NCBI RefSeq assembly: GCF_001424145.1 | Contig: NZ_LMQM01000013.1 | Span: forward strand, 62,001-126,000 | Length of the DNA stretch: 64,000 nucleotides | From: Chryseobacterium sp. Leaf404 | Lineage (GTDB): Bacteria > Bacteroidota > Bacteroidia > Flavobacteriales > Weeksellaceae | Direction: 5' to 3' | Part shown: in pieces, positions 1 through 9,079 of the stretch | Numbering within the stretch: position 1 is the first letter of the stretch | Layout: each line of letters opens with the position of its first letter | Notes under the pieces: model-generated | What the model saw: the letters and a program-made list of their open reading frames with translations, nothing else | What the model was told of the DNA's origin: nothing | Databases searched by the model: none | Translations under genes and position numbers: made by a program

Positions 1-284
1 TGTTTGAATCAAGATTATTTTTCGTGGATAAACTGATCGATATGGGAGCTCAGATCATCTTATGTGATCCACACAGAGCAACAGTTATCGGTTTAAATCA
101 GGAATCTCCGCTTCGTGGAACCACGATGGTTTCTCCCGACATCAGAGCCGGAAACGCACTTTTGATCGCAGCATTATCTGCGGAAGGAAAATCGATCATT
201 CACAACATCGAGCAAATCGACAGAGGCTATGAAAACATCGACGGCAGACTGAAGGCCATTGGTGCTGACATTGAAAGAATTTAA
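1..284 (+). CDS. murA: UDP-N-acetylglucosamine 1-carboxyvinyltransferase, C-terminal part
   Basis: This is the last part, about 93 codons, of MurA, the cytoplasmic enzyme that transfers enolpyruvate from PEP to UDP-GlcNAc in the first committed step of peptidoglycan synthesis. The reading frame is open from base 3 and runs off the left edge. The visible protein contains DPHRATVIG, the [14 protein letters not shown] segment and the tail [12 protein letters not shown], all typical of the MurA C-terminal lobe. The catalytic Cys loop lies outside the window. A clear hairpin terminator follows at 355-382. The identity is recognised from conserved motifs; the start cannot be judged. Confidence 0.93.
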   Translation, partial: FESRLFFVDKLIDMGAQIILCDPHRATVIGLNQESPLRGTTMVSPDIRAGNALLIAALSAEGKSIIHNIEQIDRGYENIDGRLKAIGADIERI

Positions 285-285
285 T

Positions 286-351
286 GAAATGGGAAGATGG
301 AGGTCGGAAGTTTAAAAACCTAATTCCACACTAACCATTACTCATTACTTA
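286..351. repeat. degenerate G/A-rich and GTAAT heptad repeats after murA
   Basis: Bases 288-311 read as GGAAG-type units on the plus strand. Bases 321-351 read on the minus strand as GTAATGAGTAATGG-type units. Similar strings occur at 15893-15935 (GTAAT type) and inside the ABC-F gene (GGAAG type). They look like low-complexity intergenic repeats that drift between copies. No coding potential is seen. Confidence 0.5.
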
Positions 352-354
352 TAA

Positions 355-382
355 AAAAACGCTCGGACAATCTGAGCGTTTT
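355..382 (+). terminator. intrinsic terminator of murA
   Basis: An A-run leads into AAAAC-GCTC, a 9-base loop, and GAGC-GTTTT, followed by a T-rich stretch. The stem is about 9 bp. It separates murA from proC. Confidence 0.8.
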
Positions 383-411
383 GATTTTTAACTTTAAAAA
401 CACAAAAAAAT

Positions 412-1215
412 ATGAAAATCGCCATTATCGGAGCCGGAAATATGGGCTTGTCTTTTTCTAAATCATTCCTAAAATATGAACTGATTAAACATCAGGATCT
501 GCACCTGATTACCAGAAACGAAAACAAAATAAAAAAGATTGCTGAAGAATTTCCAAAATCTCAAATCTCAATCTTTGAAAATGTGGAAAATCTGGATGCA
601 GATTTAATTATCATTGCCGTAAAACCTCAGGATTTTTCACACGTTGCAGGAAATTTTAAATTCAAATTAAAAGAAACCCAAATGGTGCTGTCGATTATGG
701 CAGGAATTAAAATTGAGAAAATTCAAAATCTGCTTAATCATAAAATGGTAGTAAGAGCAATGCCCAACTCTCCCACTCTTTTGGGAATGGGAATTACAGG
801 TTACACCGCTGCAGACGGGATTTCTTTCAGCCAATTGATTAATATTGAAAGGTTACTCAATTCCACCGGAAGATCTGTTTATCTGGAAAACGAGGAGCTT
901 TTGGATGGCGTCACAGCCCTTTCAGGAAGCGGTCCGGCGTATTTTTACTACATCGTTGATGCCATGATCAAAGCTGGAACAGAAATGGGAATTGATGAAA
1001 ATCTGTCTAAACTTTTCGTGAAACAGACGATGCTAGGCGCTTATCATCTGATTAATAATTCAGATAAAAATCTTGAAGAGCTCATCAGAGACGTCGCCTC
1101 AAAAGGTGGAACAACTGAAGCAGCTTTAAAAACATTCGATGAAAAAGATTTAAAAGGAAGTCTGAAACAAGGAATTCTCAATGCGGAAAAACGGGCTAAA
1201 GAACTAAACGGATAG
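412..1215 (+). CDS. proC: pyrroline-5-carboxylate reductase
   Basis: This cytoplasmic enzyme makes proline by NAD(P)H-dependent reduction of pyrroline-5-carboxylate. The 267-residue protein has the family's usual length. The N-terminal Rossmann motif is GAGNMG at residues 7-12. The C-terminal dimerisation half carries ALSGSGPAYFYY and the signature KGGTTEAAL. It starts at ATG 412 after an A-rich leader and a terminator, so it is probably transcribed alone. Its last 12 bases overlap the 3' end of the convergent VanZ-like gene. The identification is very secure. Confidence 0.95.
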   Translation: MKIAIIGAGNMGLSFSKSFLKYELIKHQDLHLITRNENKIKKIAEEFPKSQISIFENVENLDADLIIIAVKPQDFSHVAGNFKFKLKETQMVLSIMAGIKIEKIQNLLNHKMVVRAMPNSPTLLGMGITGYTAADGISFSQLINIERLLNSTGRSVYLENEELLDGVTALSGSGPAYFYYIVDAMIKAGTEMGIDENLSKLFVKQTMLGAYHLINNSDKNLEELIRDVASKGGTTEAALKTFDEKDLKGSLKQGILNAEKRAKELNG

Positions 1216-1617
1216 TTTATTTTCTATCACTTTATGAATCTGATATCCTATAAAAACCCCAAAACTGTTTAAAAGTATATCATCAATCTCGAAAATTCCG
1301 AGGCGGGTAAAATACTGCATCCCTTCGATGATAACGATGGATGAAATAAAAGTGTACATCAGACATTTAAGATCCTGCAGTTTCGGGAAAACCCAGCCTA
1401 AAAAACCGAAAGGAATAAACATCAGAACATTCCCCAAAACAATTCTCACAATATCCCACCAGCGGATTGTATTTTCAATAAATTTCACTGTGGAAAATAC
1501 AGGTTCTATTCTGATGACGTTTACCTCAAACTGAAATCTCCCCATGCCCAGAAACATCAGATAAAGCAGAAATAAAGTATAAGGAAAAATAGTAATTTGA
1601 TAAAACTTCTTTAACAT
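1204..1617 (-). CDS. VanZ-like family membrane protein
   Basis: This is a small integral membrane protein of 137 residues with about four hydrophobic helices. It has the VanZ-like hallmarks NVLMFIPFGFLGW and a late EGMQYFTRLGIFEIDDILLN segment. VanZ of the glycopeptide-resistance cluster gives its name to the family, but most members, including this one, have no known role and no van genes lie nearby. A TTG start at 1626 is possible; the ATG at 1617 is preferred. The gene converges on proC with a 12-base overlap of the two 3' ends. Confidence 0.8.
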   Translation of the reverse strand: MLKKFYQITIFPYTLFLLYLMFLGMGRFQFEVNVIRIEPVFSTVKFIENTIRWWDIVRIVLGNVLMFIPFGFLGWVFPKLQDLKCLMYTFISSIVIIEGMQYFTRLGIFEIDDILLNSFGVFIGYQIHKVIENKLSV

Positions 1618-1647
1618 CAACGGCAAAGATATTCATTTCAAAAACAC

Positions 1648-1655
1648 TAAATTTG
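1648..1655 (+). promoter_or_regulatory. -7 box (TAAATTTG) upstream of lnt
   Basis: An exact match to the Bacteroidota primary sigma -7 element TAnnTTTG lies 17 bases before the lnt ATG. No convincing TTG -33 box was found at 17-23 bp spacing. Confidence 0.5.
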
Positions 1656-1672
1656 CGTATTAAAGATTTTTA

Positions 1673-3298
1673 ATGAAACATATCCTTCTCACGCTTATTG
1701 CGGCGATGCTGCTCTCGGTTTCATGGCCTACTTACGGCGTTCCTTTTTTCATTTTTACTGCACTGGTTCCGCTTTTGGTTATGGAACATGATATTTCTAA
1801 ATTTTCAAAATACAGCAGAAAAAGCTGGGTGGTTTTCGGGCTTTCCTATCTTTGTTTTGTGATATGGAATGTTGTGACCACAGGCTGGCTGTACGGCTCA
1901 AAAAACCCCGACGGAAGCCACTCGATGATGGCGGTTCTTTTTCCGGTTTTAATAAATTCCCTGTTATATTCATTCATTTTTCAGTGCTATCACTGGTACA
2001 AAAACTCTCAGGGAACTTATTGGGGATTAGCATTTTTTGTCAGCATCTGGATGTGTTTTGAGAAATTTCACCTCAATTGGGAACTCACATGGCCATGGCT
2101 GAATCTTGGAAATTCATTCTCGGAATACCCGAAGTTAATTCAGTGGTACGATACTTTGGGAGCAACAGGCGGAAGTTTCTGGATTTTAATCATTAATATT
2201 TTTATTTTCTACACCATCAGAATCTGGCAGGCAGGCAGAAAAAGAAAGAGTTTAATCATTAATTCTTCTGTAATTGTTTTGCTGATCGGTGTTCCGATGA
2301 TCATTTCCATTGCGAAATACAATAATTTTAATGAAAAACCAATAGGTGAAGTAAATGTTCTGATGCTGCAGCCCGAGCTGGATCCCTACAACGAAAAGTA
2401 TCAGAAGGACAGCATGACCATTCAGAACGATCTTTTAGGCCTTGCCGAAGAATTTTCCACTACTAAAATTGATTACTACATCGCACCGGAAACGGCTATT
2501 CCAGGAAGAGGCTCTATTTCTGAAACTGCTTTTGAGAAGAGCGAGCTTTTGAATAATGTGAAATCTTTTTTAACCACACACCCAAAATCTGTTTTCGCTT
2601 CAGGAATTTCTTCGCACAGATATTATTTAAATTCAGAAAATCTGCCGAAAGAAGCCTATCAGACCAACTCCGGAATGTGGGCTGAAAGTTATAATTCAGC
2701 AGTACAGATTATCCCCAATCAGAAAGTAGAGGTTTATCACAAAGGGAAACTGGTTCCCGGCGTTGAAATTTTCCCTTATATGTCTTATTTAAAGCCGATT
2801 TTGGGCGATGCGATGATTAATCTTGGAGGAACAGTTGCTTCTCTGGGTATCGACAAAGAACGTAAGGCTTTCTCCAACCCTTTCAACAAAGGAAAAATGG
2901 CTCCGATCATTTGTTATGAAAGTATCTACGGAGAATTTGTAACAGATTATGTAAAAAAAGGCGCCAACTTTTTCGCCATCATGACCAATGATTCCTGGTG
3001 GGGCGTAACTGAAGGTCATAGACAGCTTCTTTCCTACGCAAGACTTCGCTCTATTGAAACCCGGAGAGAAATTGCACGCGCCGCCAACAGTGGGATCTCT
3101 GCGCACATCAATGCATTAGGAGAAATTGAAGAAGATACTTTGTATGGAGACAAAACAGCGCTGTTTGCAAAAATTAAGCTGTATGACGGAGAAACATTTT
3201 ACACCAGAACCGGGGATTTTATATCAAGAATCTGCATGTTTGCTTTTGGGTTTTTACTGTTTTATTTGATTTTTAATGGGATTAAAACCAAATTATAA
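1673..3298 (+). CDS. lnt: apolipoprotein N-acyltransferase
   Basis: Lnt is the inner membrane enzyme that adds the third acyl chain to the N-terminal Cys of bacterial lipoproteins. The 541-residue protein has an N-terminal bundle of about six to seven membrane helices, then a carbon-nitrogen hydrolase domain from about residue 230. All three catalytic residues are visible: Glu in APETAIPGR, Lys in YHKGKLVPGVE and Cys in PIICYESIYGE. A further membrane helix closes the protein, as expected. The gene stands alone between the VanZ-like gene and the subtilase relic and has its own -7 box. Several lipoproteins in this window would be clients. Confidence 0.95.
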   Translation: MKHILLTLIAAMLLSVSWPTYGVPFFIFTALVPLLVMEHDISKFSKYSRKSWVVFGLSYLCFVIWNVVTTGWLYGSKNPDGSHSMMAVLFPVLINSLLYSFIFQCYHWYKNSQGTYWGLAFFVSIWMCFEKFHLNWELTWPWLNLGNSFSEYPKLIQWYDTLGATGGSFWILIINIFIFYTIRIWQAGRKRKSLIINSSVIVLLIGVPMIISIAKYNNFNEKPIGEVNVLMLQPELDPYNEKYQKDSMTIQNDLLGLAEEFSTTKIDYYIAPETAIPGRGSISETAFEKSELLNNVKSFLTTHPKSVFASGISSHRYYLNSENLPKEAYQTNSGMWAESYNSAVQIIPNQKVEVYHKGKLVPGVEIFPYMSYLKPILGDAMINLGGTVASLGIDKERKAFSNPFNKGKMAPIICYESIYGEFVTDYVKKGANFFAIMTNDSWWGVTEGHRQLLSYARLRSIETRREIARAANSGISAHINALGEIEEDTLYGDKTALFAKIKLYDGETFYTRTGDFISRICMFAFGFLLFYLIFNGIKTKL

Positions 3299-3366
3299 TA
3301 AATTAACAACATATCTATAATTTTGAATTTTTTTATTTATATTTGATTAGAACATAAAAAAATAAT

Positions 3367-6156
3367 ATGAAAACAAAATTATTAATTATAGCATTATTTT
3401 GCTATATTTTAAATTATTCACAAACTACCACTAAAAGCTTCTATGTGGTACAAAACACAGGCAGCGATATAACACCAACATTAATCTCTACTAATAATGA
3501 TGGAAGCGTAAATTTATCATTTACAAGTAGCGATTTACAAACATTTTTTGCTAATAAAAAAATTTACAAATTTGAAAAAGCATTTAATGGCACACAGTCA
3601 GAATTACTTATACGAACTTTCATTCTGACAATAGAAAACGAAATTATAGACTTAAACCAATTTTCAAACTTTACCGAAATTGATTTTGTTGAAATTATTC
3701 CAGAAGCTATACCATTGTCATACCCTAACGACATTGATATACCAAATATTGGAAATGACCGAGCATTAGAATTAGTATGAGCTCCTATGGCATGGAATAT
3801 AACAACTGGAAATCCTAATATTTACATCGGAATTCCAGACACAGGATTTAATCCAAATCATCAAGATTTATTTGGTAAAATTGTTCAACATTTCGGCACG
3901 TCTTCACCAAATGGCGCACATGGAACATTAGTATCAGGATTTGCTGGAGCAACAACCAATAATAATATAGGAGTCGCATCAATTGGCTACAATACAAAGT
4001 TAATAACCGGGGAAGGTTTTACAACAATGGCTCACCAAATTGCACAAATACCTGGTGTTAGAGTTATTAATACCTCATGGTTAAGCGGATGTACTCCAGG
4101 AATCGTAGAGCAGGAAGTATATAGAGAGATATGGGAAGACTTTGGTGTAATAACCGTCTCAGCAGCAGGAAATGGTGGCACTTGTGGCGGTCCTAATAAT
4201 TATGTATATCCTGCAGCATATAGCAATCACACCATAGCAGTTTCTTCAGTTGGCACCTCTTTTCCTATTGGTACAATTTATACAGATGCTAATGGGAATC
4301 AATATCAAATTGAATGGAATGATGTTCATCAAAATGGCATTGATTTAGCAAACCCAGAAAGTAATACTCACCAGCACAATGATAAAGTTGATATAGTTGC
4401 CCCCGGATATGCAATACCTGGTGCAATTGTTGGAAACAACCAATATGATAAATGTTGGGGAACCTCTTGTGCCTCTCCTCAGGTTGCCGCTGCTGCCGCG
4501 TTGATACTATCAATAGACCCCTCTTTAACACCCAATCAAGTAAAAAGCATTTTAAAAACTACCGCTGATGATATTTATTGGATTCCATACAATCAGCCGT
4601 ATCTTGGAAAATTGGGGACTGGCCGCTTAAACCTATATCGAGCAGTACGGGAAACGAAGTGTGTCAGCGAAGCTAATCATGTCGTAAATTTTATGATAAA
4701 GGATTCTAAAGAAGACACAGGCGCAGAACCAAATAACATCACGCAATATATGTGGACAAGCACAGATATTTTTGTTAGAAATCAGAACGATGGAAAACTT
4801 ATCCCTGTCCACCAAAATCCAACATATGATGGAATAAATCCTAACTATATTTATGTTAGAGTAACTAATACTGGTTGTCAAACAAGTTAAGGAAATGATA
4901 CCGTGAGCGTTAATTGGGCAAAAGCTGCAACCTCGTTAAATTACCCAGATTATTGGGATGGATCAATAATTCAAAACGGTATCGCTTTTGGTGGGTTGGT
5001 TGGTTCAGGAAACATTCCTGTGCTACACCCTGGTCAGGAAGCTTTAGTTGAAATCCCTTGGAGTGTTCCTAATCCACAAAATTTCACTACAATAAACAGT
5101 GATCCATGGCATTTTTGTTTGCTTGCAAAAGTTAATTCAAATGATGATTTGCTGTCATATCCAATTACAGTAAATCCTAATGAGATGGTTAGAAATAATA
5201 ATAATTTGGCTTGGAAAAATCTAACTGTTGTTGACGTTTCTACAGGCGGAGGGACTGTCAAAGTTGGTGGAGCGATTGCAGTTCATAATCCAAAACCAAA
5301 TGCAGAAAATTATAACCTTGACTTTTTCGTTGAGAATACGGAAATCGGAAAACCAATCTTTGAAGAAGCAGAAGTAAGAATAGTTCTTGATGATATTTTA
5401 CTTAAAGCATGGAAAGATGGTGGCAGTTTAGCAACAAATGTGGAAGATACACGTGATGATCATATTAAAGTTGTTACTGGAAACAATGCATCTTTGCAAA
5501 ACTTGAGAATGGATCCTGAGAGTACAGGAACTCTAACGTTGACTTATAATTTTTTAACCGAAGAAATGACCGGCAAAGAAAAATACAATTACTTCGTAAC
5601 TCAAAAAACATCAGCTACAAACGAATTGCTAGGTGGAGAACTTTATGAAATTAGAAAAGACCAAAGACCTTTTTTTGAAGCAAATGCCGGAAATAATATA
5701 ACTGTAGAAAAATATGAAGCTACAACCTTAAGTGCAAATAATATTTCTGAATCTGTAACCTATAATTGGTATGACGAAACAGGAGATTTGATTTATTCAG
5801 GAAAAAACATGACGGTGTCGAACGATATAACGAAAAAATACAAATTAGAAATTGTTGCCAATGATGGTTTTAAAGATTACTCTGAGGTAGAAGTAATTGT
5901 TAATCCATATACTTTTAAAAGTCTTGCTCCTAACCCTGCTATCAATGAAGTTCTTGTAAAATATGATATTGAAAATGCTACATCAGCTTATATTTCTGTA
6001 AAGAGTTTATTCAATAATACACCACATAATTATATTTTAGATATAAATACAAGTCAAAAAACAATTTCGTTGCAAAACTATCCTAGTGGGCAATATATTG
6101 TATCACTTTTTGTGAATGGACAATTAATTAACAGTAAGAATCTTATTAAAAACTAA
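3367..6156 (+). pseudogene. S8 subtilisin-like serine protease with T9SS tail, two in-frame stops
   Basis: One 930-codon frame is interrupted at codon 138 (TGA, 3778-3780) and codon 508 (TAA, 4888-4890), with no frameshift between them. Codons 1-137 hold a signal peptide (MKTKLLIIALFCYILNYSQ) and an N-terminal domain. Codons 141-507 hold the whole S8 catalytic triad: Asp158 in PDTGF, His185 in GAHGTLVSG and Ser367 in GTSCASP. The third part resumes with GNDTVSVNWAKA, continues through an Ig/PKD-like segment and ends with a type A T9SS sorting domain. The catalytic piece has no signal peptide and the third piece no proper start, so separate function is unlikely. The first stop is one change from AGA or CGA, the second one change from TCA. 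The region is visibly richer in A/T than its neighbours. A recently inactivated gene is the simplest reading; a sequence error remains possible. Confidence 0.85.
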
Positions 6157-6158
6157 TT

Positions 6159-6887
6159 ATGAAAAATATAGCATTTTTGTTAATAATAATGTCAAGTTTT
6201 CTAACTAGAGCACAACAATCAGTTTTGACAAGTAATTCTTGGTATTTAGAAAGCATAACTATTAATGGTGTAACAACAAACGCTCCAAGCAACAGCGAAT
6301 TAAGCATCATCACCGCCAATTTTACTGCTACTTCTTTTCTATCAACAGCGCTTACAACTTTTCAAGGATATAATTTAGGACAGGCAATTATTGATAACAC
6401 GACGTTAAATTTAACAGATTTTTATTACAATCCAAACGCTCAAGGTTGCCAAATCCCCAGCAACAGCACCTTTCAAAATGATTATTTTTGGTTTTTTGGC
6501 CCATACAATAACGCTGCTCCAAAAAATTACAGCATCACAACCAGCGGAGGCATTCAAAAATTAACCATAAGCAGCAACAACGGTCATCAGGCTGTTTACA
6601 ACAATTCCTATTTATCGGTGGATGAAAATAAATTAAATCCAAAGACAATAGCGATTTCTCCAAATCCCGTGACAGATATTCTTCATATTAGAAATTTACA
6701 AAACAATTCTGAATTACAGATTATTGATTATACAGGTAAAGTAGTTTTAATAGAAAATCTAAACAATAGAAAACAAAACTATATCGACGTTGATGTTCAG
6801 GCACTTCCTATCGGTAATTATATTGTTGTAATTAAAAATCAAAAAGCAATTGGTAATAAAACCTCTTTTAAATTTATTAAAAAATAA
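6159..6887 (+). CDS. secreted protein with T9SS C-terminal sorting domain
   Basis: This is a 242-residue protein with a signal peptide ending near TRAQQ. A middle region of about 130 residues is rich in Asn, Ser and Thr and contains LTSNSWYLESITINGV, reminiscent of lipocalin-like flavobacterial repeats. Residues from about 165 onward form a type A T9SS tail: AISPNPVTDILHI at its start, LPIGNYIVVI near its end, then a basic terminus. It should be exported across the inner membrane by Sec and across the outer membrane by T9SS. It starts two bases after the stop of the broken protease, so both were probably one transcript. The function of the N-terminal domain is not recognised. Confidence 0.8.
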   Translation: MKNIAFLLIIMSSFLTRAQQSVLTSNSWYLESITINGVTTNAPSNSELSIITANFTATSFLSTALTTFQGYNLGQAIIDNTTLNLTDFYYNPNAQGCQIPSNSTFQNDYFWFFGPYNNAAPKNYSITTSGGIQKLTISSNNGHQAVYNNSYLSVDENKLNPKTIAISPNPVTDILHIRNLQNNSELQIIDYTGKVVLIENLNNRKQNYIDVDVQALPIGNYIVVIKNQKAIGNKTSFKFIKK

Positions 6888-6965
6888 AGCAAAACAATTT
6901 GTCTATTAAAAAATTTATTCGTTATTTTGCAACCTCAAATATTATACAAATAAGAACATCGAGAT

Positions 6966-7208
6966 ATGTCAAGAATTTGCCAGATAACAGGAAAGCGTGC
7001 AATGGTTGGTAACAACGTTTCCCACGCTAATAACAAAACGAAGCGTCGTTTTGAAATTAACTTATTGGAAAAGAAATTTTACCTTCCAGAGCAAGACAAG
7101 CACGTTACGCTGAAAGTTTCAGCTCATGGATTGAGAATCATTAACAAGATTGGAATCGAGGAGGCTATCGAAAGAGGCATCAGAGAAGGATTGATTAAAA
7201 AGAATTAA
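6966..7208 (+). CDS. rpmB: 50S ribosomal protein L28
   Basis: This is a structural protein of the large ribosomal subunit, with 80 residues as expected for the family. It opens with [20 protein letters not shown], the conserved L28 N-terminus, and contains [17 protein letters not shown]. The string rpmB, rpmG, a DUF4295 gene and ftsY that begins here is characteristic of Bacteroidota. Only three bases separate it from rpmG, so the genes are cotranscribed. Confidence 0.96.
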   Translation: MSRICQITGKRAMVGNNVSHANNKTKRRFEINLLEKKFYLPEQDKHVTLKVSAHGLRIINKIGIEEAIERGIREGLIKKN

Positions 7209-7211
7209 ATC

Positions 7212-7394
7212 ATGGCAAAAAAAGGAAACAGAGTTCAAGTAATTCTTGAATGCACAGAGCACAAAGAAAGTGGTATGCCAGGAATGTCCAGATACATTTC
7301 TACAAAAAATAAAAAGAACACTACAGAAAGATTGGAATTGAAAAAATACAATCCTGTTCTTAAGAGATCTACCCTTCACAAAGAAATCAAGTAA
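7212..7394 (+). CDS. rpmG: 50S ribosomal protein L33
   Basis: This is a 60-residue large-subunit ribosomal protein. It shows the L33 pattern of a basic N-terminus, [15 protein letters not shown], then [21 protein letters not shown] and a basic tail. The Cys pairs of the zinc-binding L33 form are absent, so this is the zinc-independent type. It is the second gene of the rpmB operon, three bases after rpmB and 19 bases before the DUF4295 gene. Confidence 0.95.
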   Translation: MAKKGNRVQVILECTEHKESGMPGMSRYISTKNKKNTTERLELKKYNPVLKRSTLHKEIK

Positions 7395-7413
7395 TTTATA
7401 AATATAATTTACC

Positions 7414-7566
7414 ATGGCAAAGAAAGTAGTAGCAACCCTACAAAGCGGACAGTCTAAAAAAATGACTAAAGTGGTGAAAATGGTGAAGTCTTCTAAATCA
7501 GGAGCTTACGTTTTCGAAGAAAAAGTAATGAACGCAGACGAAGTAGACGGTTTTTTAAAAAAATAA
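7414..7566 (+). CDS. DUF4295 family small basic protein
   Basis: This 50-residue, Lys-rich protein reads MAKKVVATLQSGQSKKMTKV at its start and ends VMNADEVDGFLKK. It belongs to a family (DUF4295) found almost only in Bacteroidota, always just after rpmG. The place and the charge suggest a ribosome-associated protein, but that is inference. A strong terminator follows, closing the rpmB-rpmG-DUF4295 operon. Confidence 0.88.
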   Translation: MAKKVVATLQSGQSKKMTKVVKMVKSSKSGAYVFEEKVMNADEVDGFLKK

Positions 7567-7588
7567 TCGCTTCGGTCTATCGAAATAC

Positions 7589-7619
7589 AAAAACTATCCG
7601 GTTTTCGGGTAGTTTTTTT
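7589..7619 (+). terminator. terminator of the rpmB operon
   Basis: The stem ACTATCCG pairs with CGGGTAGT (one G-U pair) around a short TTTT loop, preceded by an A-run and followed by seven T. Confidence 0.85.
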
Positions 7620-7635
7620 GTTATATTTGCTTTTC

Positions 7636-7721
7636 TAAGATGGGTGCGGGATGTAAGATGCGGGATACCGGATATTTGCCTTCTTTAAACATCCAACATC
7701 CTGCACCCAACATCCCGCATT
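7636..7721. repeat. imperfect inverted repeat of G-rich heptads
   Basis: The left arm (7636-7667) is built of units such as GGGTGCG, GGATGTA and AGATGCG. The right arm (7691-7720) is the reverse complement of similar units. Read on opposite strands, the arms share GGGTGC, GGATGT and GATG with few mismatches over about 19 bases, so a long imperfect hairpin could form. It lies between the rpmB-operon terminator and ftsY. Confidence 0.65.
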
Positions 7722-7735
7722 AAAAATTCATAAAA

Positions 7736-8689
7736 ATGAGTTGGTTTAAAAATATTTTTAAGAAAGAAGAGAAAGAAACTCTGGACAAGGGTTTGGAAAA
7801 ATCCAGTCAGGGCTTTTTCGAAAAAATGACGAAAGCCGTCGTTGGTAAAAGTAAAGTTGATGATGAAGTTCTCGATAATCTTGAGGAAATTCTTATCGCA
7901 TCAGATGTTGGCGCCTCTACCACCATTAAAATCATCGGAAGAATTGAAGAACGTGCAGCAAGAGACAAATATGTAAGTGTAAGTGAGCTGGACAACATTC
8001 TCCGCGAGGAAATCTCTAATCTTTTACTGGAAAACCCACACAGAAGAACAGGAAATATTGATACCTCAAAAAAACCTTACGTCATTATGGTAGTTGGCGT
8101 AAACGGCGTTGGTAAAACCACTACTATTGGAAAACTGGCTCATCAGTTTAAATCTGAAGGCAAAAAAGTAGTTCTTGGAGCTGCTGATACCTTTCGCGCC
8201 GCAGCAGTTGATCAGTTGGTGATCTGGAGCGAGAGAGTGGGCGTACCGATTGTGAAACAGGAAATGGGATCAGATCCCGCTTCAGTGGCTTTTGATACAG
8301 TTCAGAGTGCCGTTGCTCAGGAAGCTGATGTGGTGATTATTGATACGGCAGGTAGGCTTCATAATAAAATTAATTTAATGAATGAACTTTCTAAAATCAA
8401 AAGAGTGATGCAGAAGGTGATTCCGGATGCGCCACACGAGATTTTATTGATTTTGGATGGCTCTACAGGGCAGAATGCTTTTGAGCAGGCAAAACAGTTT
8501 ACGGCAGCCACAGAGGTAAATGCTTTGGCGGTCACTAAATTAGACGGAACGGCAAAAGGAGGTGTGGTAATAGGAATTTCTGATCAGTTTCAGATTCCCG
8601 TGAAATATATTGGCGTAGGAGAAAAGATGCAGGATCTGCAGCTTTTTAATGGTACAGAGTTTGTAGATTCATTTTTTAAGAAGAGGTAA
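7736..8689 (+). CDS. ftsY: signal recognition particle receptor FtsY
   Basis: FtsY docks the SRP-ribosome complex at the membrane and is a SRP-type GTPase. The 317-residue protein has a short N-terminal segment, a four-helix N domain and the NG GTPase core. The G motifs are all present: GVNGVGKTTTIGKLA, DTFRAAA, DTAGRL and TKLDGTAKGG. The long acidic A domain of the E. coli protein is missing, as in many Bacteroidota. It follows the rpmB operon after a terminator and a repeat, so it needs its own promoter. Confidence 0.96.
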   Translation: MSWFKNIFKKEEKETLDKGLEKSSQGFFEKMTKAVVGKSKVDDEVLDNLEEILIASDVGASTTIKIIGRIEERAARDKYVSVSELDNILREEISNLLLENPHRRTGNIDTSKKPYVIMVVGVNGVGKTTTIGKLAHQFKSEGKKVVLGAADTFRAAAVDQLVIWSERVGVPIVKQEMGSDPASVAFDTVQSAVAQEADVVIIDTAGRLHNKINLMNELSKIKRVMQKVIPDAPHEILLILDGSTGQNAFEQAKQFTAATEVNALAVTKLDGTAKGGVVIGISDQFQIPVKYIGVGEKMQDLQLFNGTEFVDSFFKKR

Positions 8690-8739
8690 TTGACCTTTTT
8701 TATTAATAAACTATTATTAACTAATTAAAAAATTTTTCT

Positions 8740-9000
8740 ATGGGATTTATTACTTGGATTATTTTCGGACTATTGGCCGGAGCAATCGCTAAAATGATCA
8801 TGCCTGGTAAACAGGGCGGTGGATGGTTAATCACAATTATTTTAGGTATCGTGGGTGCCTTTATTGGTGGTTTAATCGGAGTTTATGTTTTGCATTGGGG
8901 AGATGTAGATTCTTTCTGGAACTTCCGCAGTTGGTTCCTAGCTATTGGAGGTGCAGTAATTGTAATCTGGCTTTACGAAATGCTTACGAGAAAAAGATAA
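8740..9000 (+). CDS. GlsB/YeaQ/YmgE family stress-response membrane protein
   Basis: This is an 86-residue, very hydrophobic protein with three predicted membrane helices. It has the family signature GLLAGAIAKMIMPGKQGGG at residues 9-27 and a Gly-rich second helix, GIVGAFIGGLIG. Family members are small inner membrane proteins induced by stress; their precise action is unknown. It lies 50 bases after ftsY and is followed by a bidirectional terminator. Confidence 0.9.
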   Translation: MGFITWIIFGLLAGAIAKMIMPGKQGGGWLITIILGIVGAFIGGLIGVYVLHWGDVDSFWNFRSWFLAIGGAVIVIWLYEMLTRKR

Positions 9001-9023
9001 TTACAGCTTCTGTAACTTAAAAT

Positions 9024-9060
9024 AAAATCCGGCAACTGAAATTCAGCTGCCGGATTTTTT
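9024..9060. terminator. bidirectional terminator between the GlsB-like gene and sppA
   Basis: AAATCCGGCA pairs perfectly with TGCCGGATTT; an inner CTGAA/TTCAG pair extends the stem. There is an A-run on the left and a T-run on the right, so it can serve both converging genes. Confidence 0.85.
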
Positions 9061-9079
9061 ATGAAACAATATAATTCAG

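Noticed and set aside
1624..1626. TTG as the start of the VanZ-like gene, and likewise TTG starts for sppA, ribB, folK, recQ and HMG-CoA reductase
   Set aside because: In each case a close downstream ATG begins the conserved protein, and the TTG lies in a terminator, a neighbouring gene or a leader.
3787..4890. Free-standing subtilase encoded by the middle piece
   Set aside because: It holds the triad but lacks a signal peptide and a T9SS tail, both of which are found in frame on either side.
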